A DNA stretch of 64,000 nt from the NCBI RefSeq assembly GCF_020885975.1, contig NZ_AP025183.1, forward strand, positions 1,116,001 through 1,180,000, given 5' to 3'. The position numbers and the translations under genes are program-made. The notes under the pieces were generated by a model that did no database searches, was not told where the DNA came from, and saw only the letters and a list, made by a program, of their open reading frames with translations. Shown here piece by piece: positions 9,319-19,645 of the stretch. Source of the DNA: Flavobacterium ammonificans. Lineage in GTDB: Bacteria; Bacteroidota; Bacteroidia; Flavobacteriales; Flavobacteriaceae. The number at the start of each line of letters is the position of its first letter. Position 1 is the stretch's first letter.

Positions 9319-11475
9319 ATGGCTAGAGATTTAAAATATACAAGAAACATAGGTATTGCTGCTCATATTGATGCTGGTAAAACAACAACAACAGAGCGTA
9401 TTTTATTCTATACAGGGAAATCACACAAAATTGGTGAGGTGCACGATGGTGCTGCAACAATGGACTGGATGGCACAAGAGCAAGAAAGAGGTATTACTAT
9501 TACTTCTGCTGCTACAACTTGTGAATGGAATTTCCCAACTGAACAAGGTAAAATTTTACCTGAAACTACAGGTTACCATTTTAATATTATTGATACCCCA
9601 GGTCACGTTGACTTTACCGTAGAGGTAAACCGTTCATTACGTGTGCTTGATGGTTTAGTTTTCTTATTTAGTGCGGTTGATGGTGTTGAGCCACAATCAG
9701 AAACTAACTGGAGATTAGCCGATCAATATAGAGTTCCACGTATGGGATTCGTAAATAAAATGGACCGTCAAGGTTCTAACTTCTTAAACGTATGTCAACA
9801 AGTTAGAGATATGTTGAAATCTAACGCTGTTGCAATCACTTTGCCTATTGGTGAAGAGAATGATTTCAAAGGAGTAGTTGACTTGGTAAAAAATCAAGCT
9901 ATTATTTGGCATGATGCTACACAAGGAGCGACTTTTGATATTGTTGATATTCCTGCTGATATGGTAGATGATGTAAAAGCATATAGATCTATTCTTATTG
10001 AAGCAGTAGCTGACTATGATGAAAATCTATTGGATAAGTACATGGAAGATGAAAACTCTATTACAGAGGATGAAATCAACACTGCTTTGAGAGCTGCTAC
10101 AATTGATATGGCGATTATTCCTATGATTGCAGGTTCTTCTTTCAAAAATAAAGGAGTTCAGTTCATGTTAGATGCAGTTTGTAAGTATTTACCATCTCCA
10201 TTGGACAAAGAAGGTATTGAAGGAATTCATCCTGATGATGCTGATTTATTAGAAGAAGATCAAACTAAAATATTACGTCGTCCAGATGTAAAAGAGCCTT
10301 TCGCTGCTTTGGCATTTAAGATTGCTACTGACCCTTATGTTGGTCGTTTGGCTTTCTTCCGTGCGTATTCTGGTCGTTTGGATGCAGGTTCTTACATCTT
10401 GAACACGCGTTCAGGAAACAAAGAAAGAATTTCTCGTATCTACCAAATGCACGCTAACAAACAAAATCCAATCGAATATATTGAGGCTGGAGATATTGGA
10501 GCGGCTGTTGGATTTAAAGATATCAAAACTGGGGATACTATGTGTGATGAAAAACACCCAATTATCCTTGAGTCTATGAAATTCCCAGATCCTGTAATTG
10601 GTATCGCTATTGAGCCTAAAACTAAAGCTGACGTTGATAAAATGGGTATGGCTTTGGCTAAATTGGCAGAGGAAGATCCAACATTTACTGTAAGAACTGA
10701 TGAAGCTTCAGGTCAAACGATTATTTCAGGTATGGGTGAGTTACACTTAGACATTCTTGTAGATCGTATGAAACGTGAATTCAAAGTTGAAGTAAACCAA
10801 GGTGAGCCTCAAGTAGAATACAAAGAAGCGTTTACAAAAGAAGCTCAACATAGAGAAGTGTACAAAAAACAATCTGGAGGTCGTGGTAAATTTGGAGATA
10901 TTGTTTTCCGTTTAGAGCCTGCAGATGTTGTTGATGGAAAAGCTCCAGTTGGATTACAATTTGTGAATGAAGTTAAAGGAGGAAACGTTCCTAAAGAATA
11001 TATTCCTGCTGTTGAGAAAGGTTTCAGAGAAGCTATGAAGACAGGACCATTAGCTGGTTATACTGTAGATAGTTTAAAAGTAACTTTATTAGACGGTTCT
11101 TATCACCCAGTGGATTCTGATGCATTGTCATTTGAATTAGCTGCAAGAATGGGTTATAAAGAAGTGGCAAAAGCAGCTGGTGCAGTTATCCTTGAGCCTA
11201 TTATGAAAATCGAAGTGATTACTCCAGAAGAAAATATGGGGGATATCGTTGGGGATTTGAATAGAAGAAGAGGTCAAGTAAATGACATGGGAGACAGAGC
11301 AGGTGCTAAAACTATTAAAGCAAATGTTCCTTTATCTGAAATGTTTGGATATGTTACAACATTAAGAACATTATCATCAGGTAGAGCTACTTCTACTATG
11401 GAATTTTCACACTATGAACAAACTCCTTCTAATATTTCAGAAGAAGTGATCAAAAAAGCAAAAGGTAACGCTTAA
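9319..11475 (+). CDS. fusA: Elongation factor G
   Basis: Translocation GTPase of 718 residues. G1 is AHIDAGKT at 15-22, G3 is DTPGH and G4 is NKMD. Domain II ([14 protein letters not shown]), domain III ([15 protein letters not shown]), domain IV ([16 protein letters not shown]) and domain V ([14 protein letters not shown]) follow in the normal order, so this is the complete translocase and not the ribosome-protection form. It lies between rpsG and rpsJ as in the str operon; tuf is not next to it, unlike in E. coli. Confidence 0.98.
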   Translation: MARDLKYTRNIGIAAHIDAGKTTTTERILFYTGKSHKIGEVHDGAATMDWMAQEQERGITITSAATTCEWNFPTEQGKILPETTGYHFNIIDTPGHVDFTVEVNRSLRVLDGLVFLFSAVDGVEPQSETNWRLADQYRVPRMGFVNKMDRQGSNFLNVCQQVRDMLKSNAVAITLPIGEENDFKGVVDLVKNQAIIWHDATQGATFDIVDIPADMVDDVKAYRSILIEAVADYDENLLDKYMEDENSITEDEINTALRAATIDMAIIPMIAGSSFKNKGVQFMLDAVCKYLPSPLDKEGIEGIHPDDADLLEEDQTKILRRPDVKEPFAALAFKIATDPYVGRLAFFRAYSGRLDAGSYILNTRSGNKERISRIYQMHANKQNPIEYIEAGDIGAAVGFKDIKTGDTMCDEKHPIILESMKFPDPVIGIAIEPKTKADVDKMGMALAKLAEEDPTFTVRTDEASGQTIISGMGELHLDILVDRMKREFKVEVNQGEPQVEYKEAFTKEAQHREVYKKQSGGRGKFGDIVFRLEPADVVDGKAPVGLQFVNEVKGGNVPKEYIPAVEKGFREAMKTGPLAGYTVDSLKVTLLDGSYHPVDSDALSFELAARMGYKEVAKAAGAVILEPIMKIEVITPEENMGDIVGDLNRRRGQVNDMGDRAGAKTIKANVPLSEMFGYVTTLRTLSSGRATSTMEFSHYEQTPSNISEEVIKKAKGNA

Positions 11476-11486
11476 TTTTTAAGAAA

Positions 11487-11792
11487 ATGAGTCAAAAAAT
11501 CAGAATAAAACTAAAATCTTACGATCATATGTTGGTAGACAAGTCTGCTGAAAAGATTGTAAAAACGGTGAAAACTACCGGTGCAGTTGTAACAGGACCA
11601 ATTCCATTGCCAACTCACAAAAAATTATTCACGGTATTACGTTCTCCACACGTTAACAAAAAAGCGAGAGAACAATTTGAAGTGATGTCATACAAGAGAT
11701 TAATTGACATTTATTCATCTTCATCTAAAACTATTGATGCTTTAATGAAATTAGAATTGCCTAGTGGAGTTGAAGTAGAAATCAAAGTTTAG
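11487..11792 (+). CDS. rpsJ: 30S ribosomal protein S10
   Basis: S10 (101 residues), a 30S head protein that also acts as NusE in transcription antitermination. The sequence [20 protein letters not shown] and the motif [26 protein letters not shown] are diagnostic. In this genome it closes the str-type cluster: the gap to rplC is 159 bases and contains a new promoter, so S10 is transcriptionally grouped with fusA rather than heading the S10 cluster. Confidence 0.98.
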
Positions 11793-11798
11793 GTAGCT

Positions 11799-11813
11799 GT
11801 ATTTTCGAAATAC
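11799..11813 (+). other. Small perfect hairpin after rpsJ
   Basis: GTATTTTCGAAATAC folds into a 6-bp stem with a TCG loop seven bases after the rpsJ stop. No T-run follows, so it is not a standard terminator; it could be an mRNA 3'-end stabiliser or processing site. Confidence 0.35.
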
Positions 11814-11844
11814 AAGAGCATTCCGTTTAAGCGAAAACTATTTT

Positions 11845-11875
11845 TTGGAATATCTGCAAATAAGTTCTACTTTTG
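11845..11875 (+). promoter_or_regulatory. Internal promoter ahead of rplC
   Basis: TTG at 11845-11847 and TACTTTTG at 11868-11875, 20 bases apart, match the Bacteroidota consensus. Expected start is near 11880, giving a leader of about 70 bases before rplC. Confidence 0.65.
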
Positions 11876-11892
11876 CACCTCATTTTAAAAAA

Positions 11893-11920
11893 ATAGAATC
11901 CGCTTAAATGGGTGTTCTAT
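11893..11920 (+). promoter_or_regulatory. Candidate structured leader of the rplC operon
   Basis: ATAGAA (11893-11898) pairs with TTCTAT (11915-11920), with an inner CC/GG pairing, downstream of the predicted start site. It could be an autoregulatory site for L3 or L4, since L4 controls the equivalent operon in E. coli. The stem is short and this is inference only. Confidence 0.3.
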
Positions 11921-11951
11921 ATTTATATTTAATAATTAATAATTAATATTT

Positions 11952-12569
11952 ATGTCTGGGTTAATTGGTAGAAAAATCGGCATGACTAGCATTTTCGACG
12001 AAAACGGGAAGAATATTCCTTGTACAGTAATCGAAGCTGGACCATGTGTTGTTACCCAAGTCAGAACCAAAGGTGTTGACGGGTACGAAGCGTTGCAACT
12101 TGGTTTCGATGACAAAAACGAGAAACATTCCACAAAAGCGGCTTTAGGCCACTTTAAAAAAGCGGGAACTGTTGCTAAGAAAAAAGTCGTTGAATTCCAA
12201 AATTTTGCAACTGAACAAAAATTAGGAGATCTTATTGATGTTTCTATTTTTGAAGAAGGAGAATTTGTAGATGTACAAGGTGTATCTAAAGGTAAAGGTT
12301 TCCAAGGGGTTGTTAAACGTCACGGTTTTGGTGGTGTTGGACAAGCTACTCATGGTCAGCACAACCGTTTAAGAGCGCCAGGTTCTGTAGGAGCTTCTTC
12401 TTATCCATCTAGAGTATTCAAAGGAATGCGTATGGCTGGAAGAATGGGAGGAGATAATGTAAAAGTTCAAAACCTTAGAGTTTTAAAAGTAGTGGCTGAA
12501 AAGAACCTACTTGTTATTAAAGGATGTGTTCCTGGTCATAACAACTCTTATGTAATCATTCAGAAGTAA
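11952..12569 (+). CDS. rplC: 50S ribosomal protein L3
   Basis: L3 (205 residues) is an early 50S assembly protein whose long loop reaches the peptidyl-transferase centre. The segment [20 protein letters not shown] includes the glutamine that PrmB methylates in E. coli. N-terminus [19 protein letters not shown] is typical. Its stop codon overlaps the rplD start by one base (TAATG), implying coupled translation. Confidence 0.98.
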   Translation: MSGLIGRKIGMTSIFDENGKNIPCTVIEAGPCVVTQVRTKGVDGYEALQLGFDDKNEKHSTKAALGHFKKAGTVAKKKVVEFQNFATEQKLGDLIDVSIFEEGEFVDVQGVSKGKGFQGVVKRHGFGGVGQATHGQHNRLRAPGSVGASSYPSRVFKGMRMAGRMGGDNVKVQNLRVLKVVAEKNLLVIKGCVPGHNNSYVIIQK

Positions 12570-13198
12570 TGGAAGTAAAAGTATTAGATTTCAACGGAAA
12601 AGATACTGGAAGAAAAGTTCAACTTTCTGATTCAGTATTCGCAATTGAACCAAATAATCACGCAGTATACCTTGATGTAAAGCAATATCTTGCTAATCAA
12701 AGACAAGGAACGCACAAAGCAAAAGAAAGAGCTGAAGTTGCGGGAAGTACACGTAAGATTAAGAAACAAAAAGGAACTGGTACTGCTCGTGCGGGTAGTG
12801 CAAAGAATCCATTGTTTAAAGGTGGAGGAACAGTTTTCGGACCTAGACCAAGAAGTTATTCATTCAAATTGAATAAAAACTTGAAACGTTTAGCTAGAAA
12901 ATCAGCTTTCTCAATCAAAGCAAAAGAGTCCAATATCATCGTTTTAGAAGACTTCAATTTTGAAACTCCAAGCACTAAAAATTTCATTAACGTTTTGAAA
13001 TCGTTAGGCTTAGAAAACAAAAAATCCTTGTTCGTGTTGGGTGATTCAAATAAAAATGTATATTTGTCGTCACGCAATTTAAAGGCTTCTAACGTAGTAA
13101 GTAGCTCAGAATTAAGTACTTACGCCATCTTAAACGCTAATAATGTAGTGCTTTTAGAAGGTTCTTTGGAAGGAATTGAAGATAATTTAAGCAAATAA
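12569..13198 (+). CDS. rplD: 50S ribosomal protein L4
   Basis: L4 (209 residues) lines the peptide exit tunnel and is the autogenous repressor of the S10 operon in enterobacteria. The extended loop QKGTGTARAGSAKNPLFKGGGTVFGPRPRSY that contacts 23S rRNA is intact. It starts inside the rplC stop codon and is followed 8 bases later by rplW. Confidence 0.97.
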   Translation: MEVKVLDFNGKDTGRKVQLSDSVFAIEPNNHAVYLDVKQYLANQRQGTHKAKERAEVAGSTRKIKKQKGTGTARAGSAKNPLFKGGGTVFGPRPRSYSFKLNKNLKRLARKSAFSIKAKESNIIVLEDFNFETPSTKNFINVLKSLGLENKKSLFVLGDSNKNVYLSSRNLKASNVVSSSELSTYAILNANNVVLLEGSLEGIEDNLSK

Positions 13199-13206
13199 AT
13201 AGGAAA

Positions 13207-13497
13207 ATGAGTATTATAATCAGACCTATAGTAACTGAAAAAGTAACCAAAGAAAGTGAAGTTTTAAACCGCTTCGGATTTTTTGTTAACAAAAAAGCAA
13301 ACAAAGTTGAGATTAAGAAAGCTATTGAAGCTACTTATGGAGTAACTGTTGTTAGTGTTAACACAATTAACGTAAGACCGGATAGAACTACAAAATACAC
13401 TAAAAGTGGTTTGATCAGTGGAAAAACAAATGCTGAAAAGAAAGCATTTGTACAAGTAAAAGAAGGAGAATCAATTGATTTTTACAACAATATCTAA
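13207..13497 (+). CDS. rplW: 50S ribosomal protein L23
   Basis: L23 (96 residues) sits at the tunnel exit and is the docking point for trigger factor and SRP. It has the family start IIRPIVTEKVTKESE and the basic KANKVEIKKAIEATYGV segment. Located in the conserved rplD-rplW-rplB order, 9 bases before rplB. Confidence 0.97.
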   Translation: MSIIIRPIVTEKVTKESEVLNRFGFFVNKKANKVEIKKAIEATYGVTVVSVNTINVRPDRTTKYTKSGLISGKTNAEKKAFVQVKEGESIDFYNNI

Positions 13498-13506
13498 TAG
13501 AGAACA

Positions 13507-14331
13507 ATGTCAGTTAGAAAATTAAAACCTATTACCCCAGGTCAGCGATTTAGAGTTGTGAATGGTTATGACGCCATTACAACTGATAAGCCGGAACGCT
13601 CTTTGATAGCGCCGATAAAAAACTCTGGAGGTAGAAATAGTCAAGGAAAGATGACCATGCGTTATACGGGTGGTGGTCACAAGCAGAGATATCGTATTAT
13701 TGATTTTAAACGTACTAAAGAAGGAATTCCCGCTACGGTTAAATCAATCGAATACGATCCAAATCGTACTGCGTTTATCGCTTTATTAGCTTATGCTGAT
13801 GGAGAGAAAACTTATGTTATTGCACAAAACGGATTGAAAGTGGGTCAGAAATTAGTTTCTGGACCAGAATCTCAACCTGAAATTGGTAATACATTGCCAT
13901 TAAGCAGAATTCCATTAGGAACTGTTATTTCATGTATTGAGTTACGTCCAGGTCAAGGAGCAGTTATTGCTCGTTCAGCTGGAACATTTGCTCAATTAAT
14001 GGCAAGAGACGGAAAATATGCTACAATTAAAATGCCGTCAGGAGAAACAAGATTAATCTTGTTAACCTGTTCAGCTACAATTGGAGCAGTTTCTAATTCT
14101 GATCATCAATTAGTTGTATCTGGTAAAGCAGGTAGAACAAGATGGTTAGGAAGAAGACCTAGAACAAGACCTGTTGCAATGAACCCTGTCGATCACCCAA
14201 TGGGTGGTGGTGAAGGACGTTCTTCTGGTGGACATCCACGTTCAAGAAATGGAATACCAGCTAAAGGTTATAGAACTCGTTCTAAGAAAAACCCGAGTAA
14301 CAAGTATATCGTAGAACGTAGAAAGAAATAA
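13507..14331 (+). CDS. rplB: 50S ribosomal protein L2
   Basis: L2 (274 residues) is a core 50S protein needed for subunit association and peptidyl-transferase activity. It contains the RNA-binding [15 protein letters not shown] region and the C-terminal [18 protein letters not shown] motif with the conserved histidine. The product is full length. The next gene, rpsS, starts six bases downstream. Confidence 0.98.
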   Translation: MSVRKLKPITPGQRFRVVNGYDAITTDKPERSLIAPIKNSGGRNSQGKMTMRYTGGGHKQRYRIIDFKRTKEGIPATVKSIEYDPNRTAFIALLAYADGEKTYVIAQNGLKVGQKLVSGPESQPEIGNTLPLSRIPLGTVISCIELRPGQGAVIARSAGTFAQLMARDGKYATIKMPSGETRLILLTCSATIGAVSNSDHQLVVSGKAGRTRWLGRRPRTRPVAMNPVDHPMGGGEGRSSGGHPRSRNGIPAKGYRTRSKKNPSNKYIVERRKK

Positions 14332-14337
14332 TAAGAT

Positions 14338-14616
14338 ATGGCACGTTCATTAAAAAAAGGACCTTTCGTTCATTATAAGTTAGACAAGAAAGTTCAAGAA
14401 AACATTGAAAAAGGTGGTAGTGGAGTTGTTAAGACATGGTCTAGAGCTTCAATGATCACTCCAGACTTTGTTGGACAAACAATCGCAGTTCATAACGGTC
14501 GTCAGTTTGTACCAGTTTACGTTACAGAAAACATGGTAGGTCACAAATTAGGAGAATTTTCACCAACACGATCTTTTAGAGGTCACGCTGGAGCAAAAAA
14601 TAAAGGTAAAAAATAA
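14338..14616 (+). CDS. rpsS: 30S ribosomal protein S19
   Basis: S19 (92 residues) binds the 30S head with S13 near the A-site finger. Recognised by [36 protein letters not shown] and the C-terminal [13 protein letters not shown]. Tightly packed between rplB and rplV. Confidence 0.98.
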   Translation: MARSLKKGPFVHYKLDKKVQENIEKGGSGVVKTWSRASMITPDFVGQTIAVHNGRQFVPVYVTENMVGHKLGEFSPTRSFRGHAGAKNKGKK

Positions 14617-14622
14617 GAAGCA

Positions 14623-15033
14623 ATGGGAGTTCGTAAAAGAGAAACAGCAGACGCAAGAAAAGAGGCTAATAAGTCACTAGCTTTTGCAAAATTGAATAAC
14701 TGCCCTACTTCACCTAGAAAAATGCGCTTAGTTGCGGACTTGGTAAGAGGTCAGAAAGTGGAAAGAGCACTTAATATATTAAGATTTAGCTCAAAAGAAG
14801 CTTCAAGAAAATTAGAGAAACTATTATTATCTGCAATCAATAACTGGGAGCAAAAAAATAGTGAAGGTAATGTTACTGAAGCAGGCTTATTTATAAAAGA
14901 GATCAGAGTAGATGGTGGAATGATGTTGAAAAGACTTCGTCCAGCTCCACAAGGTCGTGCACACAGAATTAGAAAACGTTCTAACCACGTAACAATCGTG
15001 TTAGGAGCTATTAATAACACACAAAGCAATTAA
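14623..15033 (+). CDS. rplV: 50S ribosomal protein L22
   Basis: L22 (136 residues) forms part of the exit-tunnel constriction through its beta-hairpin, here around [23 protein letters not shown]. The N-terminus has an extra charged stretch ([16 protein letters not shown]) before the conserved [14 protein letters not shown]. It starts six bases after rpsS and ends five before rpsC. Confidence 0.97.
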   Translation: MGVRKRETADARKEANKSLAFAKLNNCPTSPRKMRLVADLVRGQKVERALNILRFSSKEASRKLEKLLLSAINNWEQKNSEGNVTEAGLFIKEIRVDGGMMLKRLRPAPQGRAHRIRKRSNHVTIVLGAINNTQSN

Positions 15034-15038
15034 TAAAG

Positions 15039-15794
15039 ATGGGACAAAAGACAAATCCAATTGGAAATAGACTTGGTATCATCAGAGGATGGGACTCTAA
15101 CTGGTATGGTGGAAATGATTATGGCGATAAATTAGCCGAAGATCACAAAATCAGAAAGTACATCCATGCTCGTTTATCAAAAGCTAGTGTATCAAAAGTA
15201 ATCATCGAGAGAACTTTGAAACTTGTAACCGTTACTATCACTACTGCTAGACCTGGTATCATTATCGGAAAAGGTGGACAAGAGGTAGACAAGTTGAAAG
15301 AAGAACTTAAGAAAATTACTGACAAAGAGGTTCAAATTAACATCTTTGAAATCAAAAGACCTGAACTTGACGCTTATTTAGTTGCAACAAGTATCTGTCG
15401 TCAAATCGAGAGTCGTATTTCTTACAGACGTGCAATCAAAATGGCTATTGCTGCTTCTATGCGTATGAACGCTGAAGGTATCAAAGTTTTGATTTCTGGT
15501 CGTTTGAATGGGGCAGAGATGGCGCGTTCAGAAGGTTTCAAAGAAGGTAGAATTCCTCTATCAACTTTCAGAGCCGATATTGATTATGCTTTAGCAGAAG
15601 CGCATACTACTTATGGTAGAATGGGTATTAAAGTATGGATCATGAAAGGTGAAGTTTATGGAAAGAGAGATCTTTCTCCGCTTGCTGGAATGGACAAAAA
15701 ACAATCTGGTGCAGGTGGTAAAGGTGGAGATGCTCCTAGAGGCAAATCTAACTTTAATAAAGGTGGAAAACCAGACGCTCGTAAAAGAAAGTAA
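15039..15794 (+). CDS. rpsC: 30S ribosomal protein S3
   Basis: S3 (251 residues) lines the mRNA entry channel and contributes to mRNA helicase activity. It has the KH domain signature [17 protein letters not shown] (about residues 67-85) and the C-terminal S3 domain ([13 protein letters not shown]). A Gly/Lys-rich tail of about 25 residues after the conserved domain ([12 protein letters not shown] and on) is probably flexible. Confidence 0.98.
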   Translation: MGQKTNPIGNRLGIIRGWDSNWYGGNDYGDKLAEDHKIRKYIHARLSKASVSKVIIERTLKLVTVTITTARPGIIIGKGGQEVDKLKEELKKITDKEVQINIFEIKRPELDAYLVATSICRQIESRISYRRAIKMAIAASMRMNAEGIKVLISGRLNGAEMARSEGFKEGRIPLSTFRADIDYALAEAHTTYGRMGIKVWIMKGEVYGKRDLSPLAGMDKKQSGAGGKGGDAPRGKSNFNKGGKPDARKRK

Positions 15795-15813
15795 ATTTTT
15801 AAACTAAAGAAAA

Positions 15814-16239
15814 ATGTTACAGCCTAAAAGAACAAAATACCGTAAGGTACAGAAAGGTAAAATGAAAGGAAACTCTCATAGAGGGCATGAACTTTCTAAT
15901 GGAATGTTTGGTATTAAATCTGTACATGAAGATGGAATGTTCTTAACCTCTCGTCAAATCGAAGCTGCACGTATTGCTGCAACTCGTTACATGAAGAGAG
16001 AAGGACAATTATGGATCAAAATATTTCCAGACAAACCAATCACTAAGAAACCTCTTGAAGTACGTATGGGTAAAGGTAAAGGAGCCGTTGAATATTGGGC
16101 TGCCGTTGTTAAACCCGGAAGAATCATGTTTGAAGTTGGAGGAGTACCTTTGTCAGTTGCAAAAGAGGCGTTACGTCTTGCAGCACAAAAACTTCCAGTA
16201 AAAACTAAATTCGTTGTTGCGAGAGATTTCGAAGCATAA
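15814..16239 (+). CDS. rplP: 50S ribosomal protein L16
   Basis: L16 (141 residues) organises the A-site tRNA region of the 50S subunit. The starts [19 protein letters not shown] and [17 protein letters not shown] are family signatures. It is the usual partner between rpsC and rpmC. Confidence 0.98.
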   Translation: MLQPKRTKYRKVQKGKMKGNSHRGHELSNGMFGIKSVHEDGMFLTSRQIEAARIAATRYMKREGQLWIKIFPDKPITKKPLEVRMGKGKGAVEYWAAVVKPGRIMFEVGGVPLSVAKEALRLAAQKLPVKTKFVVARDFEA

Positions 16240-16251
16240 TCTAATTATATT

Positions 16252-16443
16252 ATGAAACAATCAGAAATAAAAAATCTTTCTGCAGCGGAGTTGCAAGAAA
16301 AACTTAGCCAGACTAAGAAAGCTTATGCTAACCTAAAATTGGCTCACGCTATCTCACCAATTGAAAATCCATTACAGATTAGAACTGTAAGAAGAACAAT
16401 TGCAAGATTGGCGACTGAGCTTACAAAAAGAGAGTTACAATAA
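16252..16443 (+). CDS. rpmC: 50S ribosomal protein L29
   Basis: L29 (63 residues) is a two-helix protein near the tunnel exit next to L23. It shows the family pattern IKNLSAAELQEKL and a C-terminal RRTIARLATELTKREL. Order rplP-rpmC-rpsQ supports the call. Confidence 0.96.
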   Translation: MKQSEIKNLSAAELQEKLSQTKKAYANLKLAHAISPIENPLQIRTVRRTIARLATELTKRELQ

Positions 16444-16460
16444 TTGTAATCTGCTGAAAG

Positions 16461-16718
16461 ATGGAAAAAAGAAATTTAAGAAAAGAGAGAATTGGTGTTG
16501 TTACTTCTAACAAAATGGAGAAATCTATTGTTGTTGCTGAAGTACGTAAAGTAAAACACCCTTTATACGGTAAGTTCGTGTTGAAAACTAAAAAGTATCA
16601 CGCACACGACGAAAAGAACGACTGTAACATTGGAGATACTGTAAGGATAAGTGAAACTCGTCCTTTGAGTAAAACAAAATGTTGGAGGTTAGTTGAAATC
16701 ATTGAAAGAGCTAAATAA
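16461..16718 (+). CDS. rpsQ: 30S ribosomal protein S17
   Basis: S17 (85 residues), an OB-fold 16S rRNA-binding protein. It contains [14 protein letters not shown], the basic loop [16 protein letters not shown] and [16 protein letters not shown]. rplN begins two bases after its stop. Confidence 0.97.
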   Translation: MEKRNLRKERIGVVTSNKMEKSIVVAEVRKVKHPLYGKFVLKTKKYHAHDEKNDCNIGDTVRISETRPLSKTKCWRLVEIIERAK

Positions 16719-16720
16719 TT

Positions 16721-17089
16721 ATGGTACAACAAGAATCAAGACTAAAAGTAGCAGATAACACAGGAGCTAAAGAAGTTTTAACTATCCGTGTTTTAGGAGG
16801 TACCAAAAGAAGGTATGCCTCTGTTGGTGACAAGATTGTAGTTTCTATCAAAGATGCAACTCCTAACGGAAACGTTAAAAAAGGAGCTGTTTCAACTGCA
16901 GTTGTTGTACGTACCAAAAAAGAAGTGAGAAGAGCCGATGGTTCATACATCAGATTTGATGACAACGCATGTGTGTTATTGAATGCTGCTGGTGAAATGA
17001 GAGGAACTCGTGTTTTTGGTCCGGTAGCAAGAGAACTTCGTGAAAAACAATTCATGAAAATTGTATCATTAGCACCAGAAGTGCTTTAA
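16721..17089 (+). CDS. rplN: 50S ribosomal protein L14
   Basis: L14 (122 residues) lies at the subunit interface and binds the ribosome silencing factor RsfS. It begins [19 protein letters not shown] and contains the strongly conserved [28 protein letters not shown]. Confidence 0.98.
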
Positions 17090-17100
17090 TTCGTTTTAAG

Positions 17101-17415
17101 ATGATAAAGCTAAAAATAAAATCAGGAGACGTAGTAAGAGTTATTGCAGGTGACCATAAAGGTGCTGAAGGTAAAGTTTTACGCGTGTACCGTGAGAAAA
17201 ACAAAGCGATCGTTGAAGGTGTAAACATGGTTTCGAAACATACTAAACCAAGTGCTAAAAACCCTCAAGGTGGTATCGTTAAGAAAGAAGCTTCTATTCA
17301 AATTTCAAATATTGCTTTAATTGATCCTAAAACTAAAGGAACAACTAGAGTTGGTATTAGAGTAGAAGGAGATAAGAAAGTGAGATTTTCAAAAAAATCT
17401 AATCAAGTACTATAG
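17101..17415 (+). CDS. rplX: 50S ribosomal protein L24
   Basis: L24 (104 residues) starts 50S assembly and surrounds the tunnel exit. The KOW motif is visible as [21 protein letters not shown], followed by [12 protein letters not shown]. Stop codon is two bases before the chosen rplE start. Confidence 0.97.
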   Translation: MIKLKIKSGDVVRVIAGDHKGAEGKVLRVYREKNKAIVEGVNMVSKHTKPSAKNPQGGIVKKEASIQISNIALIDPKTKGTTRVGIRVEGDKKVRFSKKSNQVL

Positions 17416-17417
17416 TG

Positions 17418-17969
17418 ATGGCATATACACCTAGACTAAAAGAAGAATACAAGAGCAGAGTTATTGCTGCTCTTAAAGAGGAATTCGGATATACAAACGT
17501 AATGCAAGTTCCAAAATTGGAAAAAATCGTTTTGAGCCGTGGAGTTGGTGCAGCTGTATCTGATAAAAAATTAATCGACTATGCAGTTGATGAATTGACA
17601 AAGATCACTGGACAAAAAGCAGTTTCTACAATTTCTAAGAAAGACGTTGCGTCTTTCAAATTGAGAAAAGGAATGCCAATTGGAGCAAAAGTAACTCTTC
17701 GTGGAGAAAGAATGTATGAGTTTTTAGACAGACTTATTACTTCTGCTTTACCACGTGTTAGAGATTTTAGTGGTATTAAAGCTACTGGTTTCGACGGAAG
17801 AGGTAACTATAACCTTGGAGTGTTAGAGCAAATCATTTTCCCAGAAATTGATATTGATAAAGTAAACAAAATATCTGGAATGGATATCACATTTGTTACT
17901 ACTGCTCAAACAGATAAGGAAGCAAAATCGTTATTGGCTGAACTAGGATTACCTTTTAAAAAGAATTAA
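17418..17969 (+). CDS. rplE: 50S ribosomal protein L5
   Basis: L5 (183 residues) binds 5S rRNA and contacts P-site tRNA. It has the conserved [22 protein letters not shown] and PRVRDFSGI segments and the C-terminal [18 protein letters not shown]. The ATG at 17418 is preferred to a GTG three bases earlier because homologues begin [11 protein letters not shown] and the GTG overlaps the rplX stop. Confidence 0.97.
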   Translation: MAYTPRLKEEYKSRVIAALKEEFGYTNVMQVPKLEKIVLSRGVGAAVSDKKLIDYAVDELTKITGQKAVSTISKKDVASFKLRKGMPIGAKVTLRGERMYEFLDRLITSALPRVRDFSGIKATGFDGRGNYNLGVLEQIIFPEIDIDKVNKISGMDITFVTTAQTDKEAKSLLAELGLPFKKN

Positions 17970-17972
17970 GAC

Positions 17973-18242
17973 ATGGCTAAAGAATCAATGAAAGCCCGCG
18001 AGGTGAAAAGAGAAAAAACGGTAGCAAAGTATGCTGAGAAAAGAAAAGCTTTGTTAGAAGCTGGAGATTTCGTAGGTTTGCAAAAATTACCAAAAAATGC
18101 TTCACCTGTTCGTTTACACAATCGTTGTAAATTAACTGGAAGACCAAGAGGATATATTCGTCAATTTGGTATTTCACGTGTAACATTCCGCGAAATGGCT
18201 AACAACGGGTTAATTCCTGGAGTTAAGAAAGCTAGCTGGTAA
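17973..18242 (+). CDS. rpsN: 30S ribosomal protein S14, zinc-independent form
   Basis: S14 (89 residues) of the long form that lacks the CXXC-CXXC zinc ribbon; only one cysteine remains, in [13 protein letters not shown]. The C-terminal [25 protein letters not shown] is diagnostic. A 75-base gap with a strong hairpin separates it from rpsH, an unusually long spacer for this cluster. Confidence 0.97.
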   Translation: MAKESMKAREVKREKTVAKYAEKRKALLEAGDFVGLQKLPKNASPVRLHNRCKLTGRPRGYIRQFGISRVTFREMANNGLIPGVKKASW

Positions 18243-18259
18243 GAATAAAGAATTATAAA

Positions 18260-18299
18260 TTGGTTTAAGGTTCGGTGGCAGAGTGCCATCGAAAACCAA
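18260..18299 (+). promoter_or_regulatory. Strong hairpin leader before rpsH (candidate S8 autoregulatory site)
   Basis: A 6-bp outer stem (18260-18265 with 18294-18299), a 5-base TAAGG bulge on the 5' side (18266-18270), then a 10-bp inner stem (TTCGGTGGCA, 18271-18280, with TGCCATCGAA, 18284-18293, one G-U) closed by a GAG loop. It ends 18 bases before the rpsH ATG and lacks a T-run, so it is not a terminator. S8 represses its operon by binding mRNA in E. coli, which makes S8 the first guess for the ligand. Confidence 0.6.
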
Positions 18300-18317
18300 A
18301 ACCGCAAATTGATACAT

Positions 18318-18716
18318 ATGTATACAGATCCAATTGCAGATTACTTGACGCGAGTTCGTAACGCTGTGGCTGCAAACCACAAAGTTGTTGAAATTCCGGC
18401 ATCTAATCTAAAAAAAGAGATTACAAAGATCTTATTTGATCAAGGGTATATCTTAAGTTACAAGTTTGAGCAGAATACCGTTCAGGGTTCTATTAAAATT
18501 GCTTTGAAGTATGATAAAGATACTAAAGAGCCTGTTATCAAAGATATCCAAAGAATTAGTAAACCAGGTTTACGTAAATATGCAGGTGCTTCTAAAATTC
18601 CAAGAATCCTTAACGGATTAGGTATTGCGATTGTTTCTACTTCAAAAGGTCTTATGACTGGGAAACAAGCTAAGCAATTGAATGTAGGTGGTGAAGTAAT
18701 TTGTTACGTATACTAA
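18318..18716 (+). CDS. rpsH: 30S ribosomal protein S8
   Basis: S8 (132 residues) binds helix 21 of 16S rRNA and is the translational repressor of the spc operon in E. coli. It begins [16 protein letters not shown] and ends in the conserved [24 protein letters not shown] and [13 protein letters not shown] nine bases upstream is in frame, but homologues begin at this ATG. Directly preceded by a hairpin leader at 18260-18299. Confidence 0.97.
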   Translation: MYTDPIADYLTRVRNAVAANHKVVEIPASNLKKEITKILFDQGYILSYKFEQNTVQGSIKIALKYDKDTKEPVIKDIQRISKPGLRKYAGASKIPRILNGLGIAIVSTSKGLMTGKQAKQLNVGGEVICYVY

Positions 18717-18734
18717 TATTAAAGACTATATAAG

Positions 18735-19277
18735 ATGTCAAGAATAGGTAAAAATCCAATTGTAATCCCTGCTGGTGTAACTGTAGAAGTTGCTGAAGGT
18801 ATCGTTACAGTAAAAGGAAAGAATGGTCAACTAACACAGGAGTTTTCGGACGTAACTGTAAAAGTTGAAGACGGTCAAGTTCTAGTAGAAAGATCGTCTG
18901 ATCAGAAAGACCAAAGAGCAAAACACGGTTTATACAGATCTTTAATCAACAACATGATTCAAGGTGTATCAACAGGTTTTACTAAAGAATTGGAATTGGT
19001 AGGAGTTGGTTATAGAGCTTCAAACCAAGGTCAAAAATTAGATTTAGCTCTTGGATATTCACATAATATCATTTTAGAAGTAGCTCCAGAAGTAAATGTG
19101 GAGACGATTTCTGAAAAAGGGAAAAACCCAATTGTGAAATTAACATCATTTGACAAACAACTTTTAGGTCAGGTAGCTGCGAAAATCAGAGGTTTCCGTA
19201 AGCCTGAGCCATACAAAGGAAAAGGTGTTAAATTCGTAGGTGAAGTATTAAGAAGAAAAGCAGGTAAATCAGCTTAA
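18735..19277 (+). CDS. rplF: 50S ribosomal protein L6
   Basis: L6 (180 residues), two tandem RNA-binding folds at the base of the L7/L12 stalk. It begins [15 protein letters not shown] and has the C-terminal signature [23 protein letters not shown]. Eighteen bases after rpsH, eleven before rplR. Confidence 0.98.
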   Translation: MSRIGKNPIVIPAGVTVEVAEGIVTVKGKNGQLTQEFSDVTVKVEDGQVLVERSSDQKDQRAKHGLYRSLINNMIQGVSTGFTKELELVGVGYRASNQGQKLDLALGYSHNIILEVAPEVNVETISEKGKNPIVKLTSFDKQLLGQVAAKIRGFRKPEPYKGKGVKFVGEVLRRKAGKSA

Positions 19278-19288
19278 AAAATAAGATT

Positions 19289-19639
19289 ATGTCATTAACA
19301 AAATCTGATAGAAGACAGAGAATTAAATTCAGAATTAGAAAGATTGTTAGCGGTACTGCTGCTAAACCTAGACTTTCTGTTTTTAGAAGTAACAAAGAAA
19401 TTTACGCACAATTAATTGATGATGTAAATGGAGTTACTTTAATAGCTGCCTCTTCAAGAGAAAAAGAAATAGGTAAAGGTACAAACGTAGAAGTTGCTGC
19501 AGCAGTTGGAAAACTAGTTGGCGAAAAAGCGTTAAAAGCCGGTATTGATGCAGTAACTTTCGATAGAGGAGGTTATTTATATCACGGTCGTATTAAATCA
19601 TTAGCAGAAGGCGCGAGAGCTGCTGGACTTAAATTCTAA
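19289..19639 (+). CDS. rplR: 50S ribosomal protein L18
   Basis: L18 (116 residues) binds 5S rRNA together with L5 and L25. It contains [20 protein letters not shown] and ends in [26 protein letters not shown], both diagnostic. Confidence 0.98.
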   Translation: MSLTKSDRRQRIKFRIRKIVSGTAAKPRLSVFRSNKEIYAQLIDDVNGVTLIAASSREKEIGKGTNVEVAAAVGKLVGEKALKAGIDAVTFDRGGYLYHGRIKSLAEGARAAGLKF

Positions 19640-19645
19640 TATAGT

